Source: Aeromonas popoffii (lineage in GTDB: Bacteria > Pseudomonadota > Gammaproteobacteria > Enterobacterales > Aeromonadaceae). Taken from it: 64,000 nucleotides of DNA. How positions within the stretch are numbered: position 1 is the first letter of the stretch; each line of letters begins with the position of its first letter. Under the pieces are notes generated by a model that was not told where the DNA came from, searched no databases, and saw only the letters and a program-made list of their open reading frames with translations. Below are positions 18,823 through 26,988 of the stretch, piece by piece. Where the stretch lies: contig NZ_CDBI01000066.1 in NCBI RefSeq assembly GCF_000820025.1, positions 55,314-119,313 on the forward strand, in the 5' to 3' direction. Made by a program: the position numbers and the translations under genes.

Positions 18823-19815
18823 CTAGCGTCGGGCTCCATACCGGGCCATGCCGGACACCCTGCCACTCTCACCCAGCGGCAGGAAGAACATCAGATAACG
18901 CAAGGCCACGTAGCCGACAATCAGGGTGGCGGCGCCCAGTTCGAAGTGGGCAAGCAGGTTGATCTGCGCCACATAGTGGGTCGCTTGCGGCCACTGCGCC
19001 AGCAGGTGTCCCACCTTGAACAGGGCGGTGGCACCTATCACCAGCGGGAAGGTGAAAGCGGCATACCCCGGCGAGAACGGCAGACGCAGCAGCTTGAAGA
19101 AGGCGAGGTAGATGATGCCGGTCATCAGGATGGCGATCCCCAGCAGCACGGCCACCAGCAGCAGGGAAGGATCCTCGGTCACCGTCAGGTAGCCCGCCAG
19201 TGACAGGCTGGCAGGGGCCGCCAGAATGGCGATGGTCGGCTTGGCGGCATCCGGCACTTCATGGCTGAAGATAAGGCGGTAGAGCATCAACGGCAACATC
19301 AGGCCGTAGCAGAGCAGGCCGAACCAGAGCAGAGCATCGGCCAGCACGGCAAACTGGCCGCCAGGAAAGGCGACGTCAGCCACGATAATGCCCACCGGCG
19401 GCACAAACCAGCTCGGCACCATGTGATGGATCTCGAACTGCTTGGCCCTGTGCCAGATGAAGGTCGCCAGGAAGAGAAGGTGCAGTACCACGGCAAACAA
19501 CCAGAGCCCCTCGCCCATGCCCGGGCTCAACATGCCAACGGCTTTGGAGACCACCATGGTGGCCATGGCATAGGTCGGCACCACACTGCCCACCACGGGG
19601 TGGGCCAGATCCTGCCACAGCAGGCGCGGATGGAGCAGAAACTTGAAGGTGAGGATCACCAGCAGCACGGCGGCGACGGCGGCGCCCAGCAACTGCAGGC
19701 GACCATCGAACTGACCGGCATTTTCCCAGCACCAACCTAGACTGGCGATCCCGAGTGCCAGGCCCGCCATGGGGGTCGGGGCTTTGCCCAAGGATTGACG
19801 GGTGCTTGCGATCAT
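18823..19815 (-). CDS. TDT-family (TehA-like) transporter
   Basis: A 330-residue membrane protein with about ten helices. It matches the tellurite-resistance/dicarboxylate transporter family: PTPMAGLALGIASLGW at the start, VPTYAMATMVVSK in helix 3, PSWFVPPVGIIVAD in helix 5 and PGYAAFTFPLVIGAT in helix 9. Family members carry malate, sulfite or act as anion channels. It is divergent from a LysR regulator 99 bp away, which probably controls it. The substrate is not predictable. Confidence 0.82.
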   Translation of the reverse strand: MIASTRQSLGKAPTPMAGLALGIASLGWCWENAGQFDGRLQLLGAAVAAVLLVILTFKFLLHPRLLWQDLAHPVVGSVVPTYAMATMVVSKAVGMLSPGMGEGLWLFAVVLHLLFLATFIWHRAKQFEIHHMVPSWFVPPVGIIVADVAFPGGQFAVLADALLWFGLLCYGLMLPLMLYRLIFSHEVPDAAKPTIAILAAPASLSLAGYLTVTEDPSLLLVAVLLGIAILMTGIIYLAFFKLLRLPFSPGYAAFTFPLVIGATALFKVGHLLAQWPQATHYVAQINLLAHFELGAATLIVGYVALRYLMFFLPLGESGRVSGMARYGARR

Positions 19816-19914
19816 GTCTGAAACCTCTTGTGAGAGACGATGGGCATAGGATAAAGAGCAGCTATCGTTTACGATATCTAAATGAATTAAATCAATCGTT
19901 CAGGTTAACCAAAC

Positions 19915-20844
19915 ATGAAGCTGACCCTGCAACAACTCAAGGTATTCGCCACCATCGCCCGCTACGGCAATCTGGGGCTGGCCGCCAACGAGCTCTGCCT
20001 GAGCAAGGGCGCCGTCTCCCAGTCGTTGCAGGAGTTGGAGCGCCAGCTCGCCACCCCCTTGTTCGATCGCATCCATCCCAGATTGCAGCTCAACAACGAG
20101 GGGCGCTTGCTGCAACCGGCCGCCGAAGAGCTGCTGACCCGGATGCAGGATATCGAAACCCTGTTCAGCCCGGATGCCGAGCCGAGCGGCCAGCTGCGCC
20201 TCGGCGCCAGCCAGACCATAGGCAACTACCTGCTGCCCACCCTGCTGGCCAGCAGCCAGCAGGAGCTGGGCCTGCCCCCCAGGGTCACCATCACCAACAC
20301 CCACCAGCTCTGCCATCTGCTGACCAACTTCGAGCTGGATCTGGCCTTGATAGAGGGGCAGAACCACCACCCGGATCTCGTCAGCGAACCCTGGCTCAAT
20401 GACGAGATGCTGATCGTGGCCCACCCCGGCCACCCCCTCGCCCGGCGCAACCGCCTGTCGCTCACCCAGCTGAGCGGTGAGACCTGGGTACTGCGCGAAC
20501 CCCGGTCCGGCAGTCGCGAACAGTTCGAGCAGCAGATCCTGCCCGAGCTGCCCCGCTGGCAGGCGGGGCTGGAGCTCAATACCCTGGAGGCGGTGATGCT
20601 GGCGGTTGAAAAAAGGCTGGGGATCTCTTTCATCTCCCGCCTGGCGGTATCGGACAGGTTGCAGGCCGGTCGGCTGGTCGCCTTCTCCCTTGCCCGGCGG
20701 TTTCCCCGCCAGCTCTCCCTCATCTGGCATCGGCAAAAATACCACTCGGCCACCCTGCGCCGCTTCCTGCAGTTTTGCCGCGCACAAGAGGGTGCCCTGT
20801 CTCAACCTCAGGCGGCCACAGCAGGGTCACCAACGAGCAGATAG
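19915..20844 (+). CDS. LysR-family transcriptional regulator
   Basis: A 309-residue regulator. The winged helix-turn-helix lies at residues 1-60 (LTLQQLKVFATIARYGNLGL, with LSKGAVSQSLQELERQL as recognition helix), and the periplasmic-binding-like effector domain follows from about residue 90. The TDT transporter on the opposite strand shares its promoter region, and divergent LysR/target pairs are usual, so control of the transporter is a reasonable inference. The effector is unknown. Confidence 0.88.
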   Translation: MKLTLQQLKVFATIARYGNLGLAANELCLSKGAVSQSLQELERQLATPLFDRIHPRLQLNNEGRLLQPAAEELLTRMQDIETLFSPDAEPSGQLRLGASQTIGNYLLPTLLASSQQELGLPPRVTITNTHQLCHLLTNFELDLALIEGQNHHPDLVSEPWLNDEMLIVAHPGHPLARRNRLSLTQLSGETWVLREPRSGSREQFEQQILPELPRWQAGLELNTLEAVMLAVEKRLGISFISRLAVSDRLQAGRLVAFSLARRFPRQLSLIWHRQKYHSATLRRFLQFCRAQEGALSQPQAATAGSPTSR

Positions 20845-20913
20845 GGTGCTCGACGCCCCTCGCGCGCCAGCCTGTCTCTCGCCGCTTCCCGCTCAAGCCG
20901 GCAAGCGATCAGA

Positions 20914-20942
20914 TAAAAAGAGAGGGCGCTCCGGCGCCCTCT
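20914..20942 (-). terminator. Terminator of the oxidoreductase gene
   Basis: On the minus strand an 11-bp stem AGAGAGGGCGC, loop CGGA, GCGCCCTCTCT, then TTTTTATC. Confidence 0.8.
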
Positions 20943-20956
20943 CTGCATAGCCATGA

Positions 20957-21946
20957 TCACGAGCCGACTTGCAAGCCGCGCTCGACCCACCCCAGCACGT
21001 CTCTGGTCAGGGCCTGCGGCACCCAGGGGGAGTCGTTCAATCCCTGCCTGACACAGGCGGCGAAATGATCCGCCTCATGCTGCATGCCACCGCCTGCCAC
21101 CGGCTCTGCTATGTCTCCCGGCCAGGCAGGCAAGGGATCGCCCGTGAGCCAGCGTACCTGTTGTGGGTTCCACCACTTGCCGACCAGTTGCAGGGCCCAG
21201 CCCTCGCCGCCCAGATACGCCGCCTTGTCGAGATCCTGGACGATGGAGGCATCCAGCTCGGCCGCAAGGGGGCCGGTAAAGGCAAAATGCACCGACTCAT
21301 CCACCTCGCCCGTTTGGCGTACCAGACGCACCTCTGGCTCCCCCGCCGGGAGATCCTGCTGCAGGCAGATCGCGGCGTAGAGCCAGAGCGGATAGACACC
21401 CACATCCCAGGCGGCGCCCCCGGCCAATGCGGGATCAAACAGCTTGCCGTCTCGCGCCTGTACCGAGCCGAAGGCCGCCCGCAGCCGGTTGAGTGCCGGC
21501 AAGGCACTGAGCCGCTGGAGCAACGTGCGCATGGCGGGGAAGCACATCACCTTCATCGCCTCCATCAGCAGCAGGCCACGGGCCTGGGCAAGCTGCACCA
21601 GCGCATCCCAATCAGCGACGTGAGTCACTGCCGGTTTTTCCACCAGCACGTGCTTGCCCGCCAGCAACATCTGCCTGATCAGGGCGGCATGCTCGGGATG
21701 GATCACCGCCACGTAGACGGCCTCCACCTCCGCACTTGCCGCCAGCGCCTGATAGCCGTCATAGGCAAGGGGTAGCCCCTGTTCCTCGGCAAAGGCCCGG
21801 GCCCGCGTCTGATCACGGGCGGCGATCGCCACCACTTGCCCCAGGCGGGCATGTTCATTCACGTCCTGGCAGAAGCGACGAGCAATGGCCCCTGCTCCGG
21901 CAATGCCCCAGCGCAGTGGCGCCCCGCTCAGCCCCTCGGTTTGCAT
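20957..21946 (-). CDS. Gfo/Idh/MocA-family oxidoreductase
   Basis: A 329-residue NAD(P)-dependent dehydrogenase. The Rossmann motif is WGIAGAGAIARRF at residues 12-24, the conserved EKP of the family is in HVLVEKPAVTHV, and the substrate-domain sequence GGAAWDVGVYPLWLY includes the catalytic-region D-x-G-x-Y-P. Relatives oxidise sugars or trans-dihydrodiols. ATG at 21946 is chosen because AGGAG lies nine bases upstream. It is 21 bp downstream of nfo on the same strand, so both may be on one transcript. Its substrate is unknown. Confidence 0.85.
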   Translation of the reverse strand: MQTEGLSGAPLRWGIAGAGAIARRFCQDVNEHARLGQVVAIAARDQTRARAFAEEQGLPLAYDGYQALAASAEVEAVYVAVIHPEHAALIRQMLLAGKHVLVEKPAVTHVADWDALVQLAQARGLLLMEAMKVMCFPAMRTLLQRLSALPALNRLRAAFGSVQARDGKLFDPALAGGAAWDVGVYPLWLYAAICLQQDLPAGEPEVRLVRQTGEVDESVHFAFTGPLAAELDASIVQDLDKAAYLGGEGWALQLVGKWWNPQQVRWLTGDPLPAWPGDIAEPVAGGGMQHEADHFAACVRQGLNDSPWVPQALTRDVLGWVERGLQVGS

Positions 21947-21967
21947 CCGTTCTGTCTCCTGCACGGG

Positions 21968-22813
21968 TTATGCCTTGGCCAGACTGCGCAGCCAGCGGAT
22001 CTCGTCGCCCCAGATCGTCTCGTCGATGGTCTCCAGGATCAGCGGAATGCCGTCGAAGCGGTCGTCATTCATGATGTGGTGGAATACCGCCTCCCCCAGA
22101 TTGCCCTGCTGCAGGCTGTGATGACGATCGACCCGGCTGCCGAAGGTGCACTTGGCGCCGTTGATGTGCATCCCCTTGAGATACTGGAAGCCGACGATGC
22201 GATCGAAATCGGCGAACACCTGGGCACAGGACTCAGGAGTGCGCAGATCGTAACCGGCGGCGAAGGCGTGGCAGGTATCGAAACAGACGCCGACCCGGTG
22301 CTTGTCCTCCACCCCGTCGATGAGGGTAGCCAGGTGTTCAAACGACCAGCCGAGGTTGGTGCCCTGTCCGGCTGTGTTCTCAATCACGGCCGTCACCCCC
22401 TGGCTGCGCTCCAGCGCCCAGTTGATGGATTCGCTCACCAGTGTCAGGCTGGCCGCTTCCGGGATCTGTTTCAGGTGGCTGCCGGGGTGGAAATTGAGGT
22501 AGCAAAGTCCCAGCTGCTCGCAGCGCTTTATCTCATCGAGAAACGCATCGCGAGACTTGGCGAGTCCGTCGGGATCGGGATGGCCCAGATTGATGAGGTA
22601 ACTGTCGTGGGGCAGGATCTGCTCCGGGCGAAAGCCGGCTTTCTCGCAGGCCAGCTTGAAAGCGCGAATGCTGGCCTCCGACAGCGGCGCGGCCTGCCAC
22701 TGGCGCTGATTCTTGGTAAACAGGGCGAAGGCGTTTGCGCCGATAGCCTCTGCGCGGGCGATGGTGTTCTCCACCCCGCCGGCGGCACTGACGTGGGCTC
22801 CGATATATTTCAT
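21968..22813 (-). CDS. nfo: Endonuclease IV (AP endonuclease)
   Basis: A 281-residue zinc-dependent TIM-barrel enzyme (E. coli Nfo has 285) that cuts at abasic sites and oxidised 3' ends. It starts with [13 protein letters not shown], followed by [12 protein letters not shown], the metal-binding segments [20 protein letters not shown] and [14 protein letters not shown], and LILETI near the end. AGGAGATCTC precedes the ATG at 22813. The frame continues upstream without a stop into an IS5-family transposase remnant, giving an artificial 413-codon frame. The promoter of nfo was therefore probably rearranged. Confidence 0.95.
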   Translation of the reverse strand: MKYIGAHVSAAGGVENTIARAEAIGANAFALFTKNQRQWQAAPLSEASIRAFKLACEKAGFRPEQILPHDSYLINLGHPDPDGLAKSRDAFLDEIKRCEQLGLCYLNFHPGSHLKQIPEAASLTLVSESINWALERSQGVTAVIENTAGQGTNLGWSFEHLATLIDGVEDKHRVGVCFDTCHAFAAGYDLRTPESCAQVFADFDRIVGFQYLKGMHINGAKCTFGSRVDRHHSLQQGNLGEAVFHHIMNDDRFDGIPLILETIDETIWGDEIRWLRSLAKA

Positions 22814-22904
22814 GAGATCTCCTCTGCTCTGTGAGAGCGCCATTATGCCGATCTCCCCCGCCAGCACCAAACCGGGATCCTCGATGGCCGCCATAGACGC
22901 ACTG

Positions 22905-23238
22905 TATGTTCGCAGACTGATTTTGCCCGCCATCAACTGTTTAAACCGGCACATCGCCGTTTCCACCAGCGAGCGACGGTGAGACCTCGACATCTTCTTC
23001 CAGTGCGCCAGCCCTTCCTTACGCATCACCAGCGCCGCCTCATGTATCGGATCTCCCTTTTTCCATAACCCCGCACGCTTGCGAGGTGAAATACAGGCTG
23101 TCGCCCCTTTGTGCGCGATCAGCTGATGGCTGGCTTTGCTGTCATAGGCGCCATCGGCATAAACTCGCCCCAGCTTGCGCCGCAGTGGGCTGAGCAATGT
23201 CGGCAGCACCTCAGCGTCAGTGGTGTCCCAGCCCCCCC
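22905..23238 (-). mobile_element. IS5-family transposase remnant A (C-terminal part)
   Basis: The minus strand encodes the last third of an IS5-type DDE transposase. [12 protein letters not shown] is followed by [12 protein letters not shown], which contains the second catalytic aspartate region, and [18 protein letters not shown], where the glutamate of the DDE triad lies. It ends at SLRTY, before the normal C-terminus. The N-terminal two thirds and both terminal repeats are missing. It reads in frame into nfo. Confidence 0.8.
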
Positions 23239-23300
23239 GGGTACAGACCTTCTACAAGCTGGCCGAGCTGCTCACCCCGCTGATCGAACCCAAGGCCTGA
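23239..23300 (+). pseudogene. Possible 3' end of a gene cut by the IS remnant
   Basis: Directly beside the transposase junction, the plus strand reads [20 protein letters not shown] and then TGA, which looks like a protein C-terminus with normal codon use, followed 20 bp later by a terminator. No start or upstream part exists in the window. The family was not recognised. Confidence 0.35.
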
Positions 23301-23319
23301 CGCTCGGCTGACCCCCATG

Positions 23320-23347
23320 AAAACGCCGGCAAGTTGCCGGCGCTTTT
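23320..23347. terminator. Bidirectional terminator after the hemolysin gene
   Basis: Stem CGCCGGCAA and its complement TTGCCGGCG, flanked by AAAA and TTTTATT. Confidence 0.8.
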
Positions 23348-23371
23348 ATTGGTCAAGATACGAACACTCAA

Positions 23372-25222
23372 TCAGAGGACGTTTGGCTGGTAGTTTTCGA
23401 AGAGCTTGGTGTAGCTGGTCAGGGTACGCAGACTGACGCCACCAGGCTGGCCATGCTCGTCATAGAGCGCCAGCGCCCCCGTCTGCGTGTTGTGACCCAG
23501 CAGCTGATGGGTGCTCTTGTTGCTGAGCGCATCACTATTAGGCTTCCACTCCCAACGTTGTCTCAGGTCCGAGCTGCAGGTCTGCACCTTTTTGAGGTTG
23601 CTGGCATCCAGGCAGTAGCCGGTATCCCGTGCACTGACATAGCGGCCGTCCCGGTCATAGATGAAGGACTGGTCGGCCGACTTCTCGTCACAAGTCACTG
23701 CGCTCACGTTTTGCTGGGTATTGACGCTCAGGCAACGGTTGCTAAAGCCCCCCAGCTGCAGATTGACCGGGCGACCGCCGGTAAACACCGGGTGGTTCCA
23801 ATCAACTTCGAAATAGTTGTATTTAGACACCCGTCTGCGCATATTGCCATCCTCGTAGCCATAGTATTTCGTCATAAATCCCATATCGGCTCCGGTGTAA
23901 ATGGGACGGATATTGACCGAGGAGGTAATGGAAAACCAGGTGGTACCCGTCTCGCCCGAGCTAGCCTTGTAGATGACGTCAAGATTCGGCACGAAACCCA
24001 TGTAGCTGATCGGCTTGATGCGATTGTGATCCACATTGTAGCCTCTGTGTAAATTCAGGGACTCACCGGAGTAGAGCAGAGACTCCGCAGTAGCATATTG
24101 CTCCCGCACCCAGCTGAAATTCACCTGATGGGCGCTGCCCGAGTAATTGACCCTATAGTCCTGAGTGTCATAGGTGAGCGTGCGACTCTGGGTGAAGGTG
24201 CCCGAGCCATTCAGCATGGCCTTGGGCCCAGCCTTGCTCAGATCTCCACCGCCGCTTACCCCCACAGTGACGCCGGAGGTCACACTCTGCTTATACTCGG
24301 TGTTGAGGTTGGTGGGCTGGCTCTTGAGCACAGACGCCTTGGTGTCGAGGGCTTCGATGGTGAAACTGTAATCCTGGGCGATGGCGTCTGTGGCATAGTC
24401 CCATTTTGGTGTTGATGGTGATACCCAGTCAGGCTTTTCGGTTTCAACATAGTCCAGCCTATTGTTGAGCCGGATGCCGGCACCGTGTGACTCCGCATCC
24501 AGCGAGATCCGCACCAACTTGGCGTCCGGCGTGGCGGAGCCCATGGTGCCATATTGCAGGGAGCGCATCAGATTGATCCGATAGACCAGCGAGATGTTAG
24601 GCGAGTCACAAAAATTCCTATCCCCGATACCCCAACGGTAAGAGCGCGGGAAGGTGCACTCGGAGTTGTTGATCGGGCGGTAGACGTTGAGATAGAAGGC
24701 CACGTGAGGCAAGCTGTCGCCATCGGCGGCTGGCTGGATCAGGGAGCGTTTGCCCTGCTCAGCAAGACTCTCGACCCGCTCCATCACCTGAGAGAAGGCC
24801 GTATCATCATCGACGCCCCCCAGCGGGGTAAACATCAGCGCCCCCTTGTAGGCGGAGACCAGTACCCAGTCGGCATCGAACGAGATAGCTGTCAGCCGCG
24901 CCATGGCTTTTTTGGCCTGTTGCCGCTCGTCCTTATCCGTGAGGGCGCTGAAATCGATGAAGACGCGCTCACCCTTCACCAGCACGCGTTCGTGCAGTTG
25001 CTCAGGGGTCAGCCCCCTGGTGGCTTGCTGCTCATCCAGCCAGATGCTGGCGTTGAAGTAGACAAGTCCCTGCTCCGATTGCAGGCTGGCCAGCATGCTG
25101 ATGCCCTGATCGGTACGCTCGCCTATGTCTTCGGCCTGCACGCTGCCTGCCAGCAAAGCCAGGGTGAGTAAACTGAGAGTGGGAACCCGAGTGATGATTT
25201 TACGTGGTTTTTTATTTTTCAT
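23372..25222 (-). CDS. hlyA: Secreted pore-forming hemolysin (AHH1/VCC-like)
   Basis: A 616-residue toxin of the Vibrio cholerae cytolysin/Aeromonas AHH1 family. Residues 1-30 form a signal peptide (LSLLTLALLAGSVQA, cut before EDIGE). A hemolysin N-terminal propeptide domain occupies about 31-190. A leukocidin-type beta-barrel domain (about 200-470) contains a glycine-rich membrane-stem region (VTSGVTVGVSGGGDLS). A beta-trefoil lectin domain (about 480-590) has FSNRCLSVNTQQN and ARDTGYCLDASN. The beta-prism domain of V. cholerae cytolysin is absent. AAGGAATTAACA precedes the start. IS5 remnants lie on both sides. Confidence 0.9.
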   Translation of the reverse strand: MKNKKPRKIITRVPTLSLLTLALLAGSVQAEDIGERTDQGISMLASLQSEQGLVYFNASIWLDEQQATRGLTPEQLHERVLVKGERVFIDFSALTDKDERQQAKKAMARLTAISFDADWVLVSAYKGALMFTPLGGVDDDTAFSQVMERVESLAEQGKRSLIQPAADGDSLPHVAFYLNVYRPINNSECTFPRSYRWGIGDRNFCDSPNISLVYRINLMRSLQYGTMGSATPDAKLVRISLDAESHGAGIRLNNRLDYVETEKPDWVSPSTPKWDYATDAIAQDYSFTIEALDTKASVLKSQPTNLNTEYKQSVTSGVTVGVSGGGDLSKAGPKAMLNGSGTFTQSRTLTYDTQDYRVNYSGSAHQVNFSWVREQYATAESLLYSGESLNLHRGYNVDHNRIKPISYMGFVPNLDVIYKASSGETGTTWFSITSSVNIRPIYTGADMGFMTKYYGYEDGNMRRRVSKYNYFEVDWNHPVFTGGRPVNLQLGGFSNRCLSVNTQQNVSAVTCDEKSADQSFIYDRDGRYVSARDTGYCLDASNLKKVQTCSSDLRQRWEWKPNSDALSNKSTHQLLGHNTQTGALALYDEHGQPGGVSLRTLTSYTKLFENYQPNVL

Positions 25223-25741
25223 TGTTAATTCCTTGTCGAATCACGCCAGACTATTTCCATCATGAGGTGGAACAGCACCACCCTATTGTTGATGGTTATA
25301 TTTCGGCGTGATACTGCTTGCTTGCCGAACAATGCCAACCATTTTTATCGCCGTGAATGAGCAGATGTTCATGGTAGGTCTTTCATATGGCAAAACAAGG
25401 ACTACGATACAGTCTAGTGTGGAATATTCGGCGCTCGCCGATGCTATTACACGGTTGTCGCGCTGTCATAGCGCTGCCCCTTTTTGATGCGGGCGACACC
25501 TGTTTTTAGCCTCGCGTTCCGGTTCATCGCCTGAACGATGAAGCGGGAGCCTGATGTCTTGCGCATTCTGCCGCGAGGAAACACTCAGGGCTATGAGATA
25601 GATATCATGGGGTGACCCTCCTCTGTCTGGTGATATTATATTGTCAGCCAACGCCCGCCACAGGCTGAATATTGCCCAGTGAACCGATGATGGAAATAAA
25701 TTCAGATATATTTCGTTTTCTGTCATCCTATTGATGACGGG

Positions 25742-26015
25742 CGTGGCATGTCTCGCTATCAGCTGATGGCAGGCTTTGCTGTCGTAAGCCCCATCAGCAT
25801 CAACATGGCCCAGCGTGCGCCTCAGTGGGCTGAGCAATATTGGCAGCACCTCGGCGTCATGGACATTTTCCAACTGCAATGCTGCCGCACGATATCCGGG
25901 CTCGCTGGATCAATCGCCAAATGCAACTTACGCCAAACTCGCCGCTTTTCAGCACCGTGTTTTCTGACTTTCCACTCGCCATCACCAAATACCTTGAGGC
26001 CAGTTGGTGATGGGG
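25742..26015 (-). mobile_element. IS5-family transposase remnant B
   Basis: Frameshifted pieces of an IS5-type transposase on the minus strand. PTGLKVFGDGEWKVRKHGA and EKRRVWRKLHLAID are the region just after the first catalytic aspartate, and in another frame DAEVLPILLSPLRRTL and [15 protein letters not shown] follow. It overlaps the content of remnant A (DAEVLP to KASHQ) and has the same orientation, so the hemolysin gene lies between two direct copies. It is decayed and has no terminal repeats. Confidence 0.7.
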
Positions 26016-26417
26016 GGAAGCGACTTGCCCATGATGCAGACTTGAAGGGAATAGTGGTGATCAGAACGCCACATTTTCAGTTAGTTCCATGCAAGCTGCA
26101 TCGATTTTGGAAACAACGCCATAAAGTAACCAAAAGAAATTTCTTCCTATTTTTATCCTGTTAGGATAAACGTCACTATTAACTTTTATGCCAATAATAA
26201 TATACTATCTATCTTGATACTTCGTTCGGGTCCTGATGGAGTTTAATTAGGTTTTGTTCGAAAGAAACTAATTACCCGCGACTTTGTGATGCAGTTCTTA
26301 ACTATATATTATTTGTTTTTTTTTATGTGGCTGGTTAAGGTTCTGTGCAGCTTTATTTTGTTATCTGATTTGTGTTGATCCGCATGGATCTGATCAGGGG
26401 GTGAGAATAAGGACCTC
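26016..26417. other. AT-rich intergenic stretch in the accessory zone
   Basis: No gene was supported. The base composition drops sharply below the surrounding 60% GC, with runs such as TATATATTATTTG and TTTTTTTTTATG around 26315. Low GC with IS debris on one side suggests horizontally acquired DNA. The region could carry promoters reading into 26418. Confidence 0.5.
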
Positions 26418-26606
26418 ATGAACAAAAAATGGAAAATTTATCCATTTAAAATCAATTGGTTAGGAGGTGGCGTTTTTGTGTCATATGACTTGTTCGCACC
26501 TTCCCTGAGAGTTCACATGGCGTTGGTCTTCCCTATCCATGATTTTGAGCTGCATGCGGTATGTGTCACCGGGGCATCTCCCGAGGTGGGTGGCAGGCTT
26601 CGGTAA
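26418..26606 (+). CDS. Doubtful small ORF
   Basis: Sixty-two codons with AAGGA six bases before the ATG. The N-terminal part (MNKKWKIYPFKINWLGG) is lysine rich like AT-rich foreign genes; the rest changes composition and resembles no family. It may be the 5' end of a disrupted gene or a chance frame. Confidence 0.25.
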   Translation: MNKKWKIYPFKINWLGGGVFVSYDLFAPSLRVHMALVFPIHDFELHAVCVTGASPEVGGRLR

Positions 26607-26701
26607 ACAAGCGGGCAGTTCGTATTACCCGCGAGAAGAGAGCGACATCACCCCCGCAGGGTAACGCCAAGAGCACAGCAGTACAGTGTGAAACAAGCCC
26701 A

Positions 26702-26737
26702 TAAAAACAATGCCAGTCAGGCTTAACTGACTGGCAT
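26702..26737 (-). terminator. Likely terminator of the NRPS gene
   Basis: On the minus strand TGCCAGTCAG, loop TTAAG, CTGACTGGCA, then TTGTTTTTAT. It lies about 250 bp beyond the NRPS stop codon. Confidence 0.65.
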
Positions 26738-26988
26738 TCAGGCAGATGCCTCCCTTTGTTCTATCTGGTCGGCAGCAGGTTCGTGAACGGGTGACTCATG
26801 CTGAATCCCATCCCTGCGATCTCACATCAAGGACTTTTTCGCACCTCCCTAACCAGAACGGACATTCTCGTCTCAGGCGCCCTACGCTGCGCTCCAATAT
26901 CGCGGGGTGAATTCGGCCGGTTCAGCCGAGTGGTATCCTCGCCATGACACCGGAAAGATCTCGCGGCAAGCCGGGAGCCCCCCGAAAC

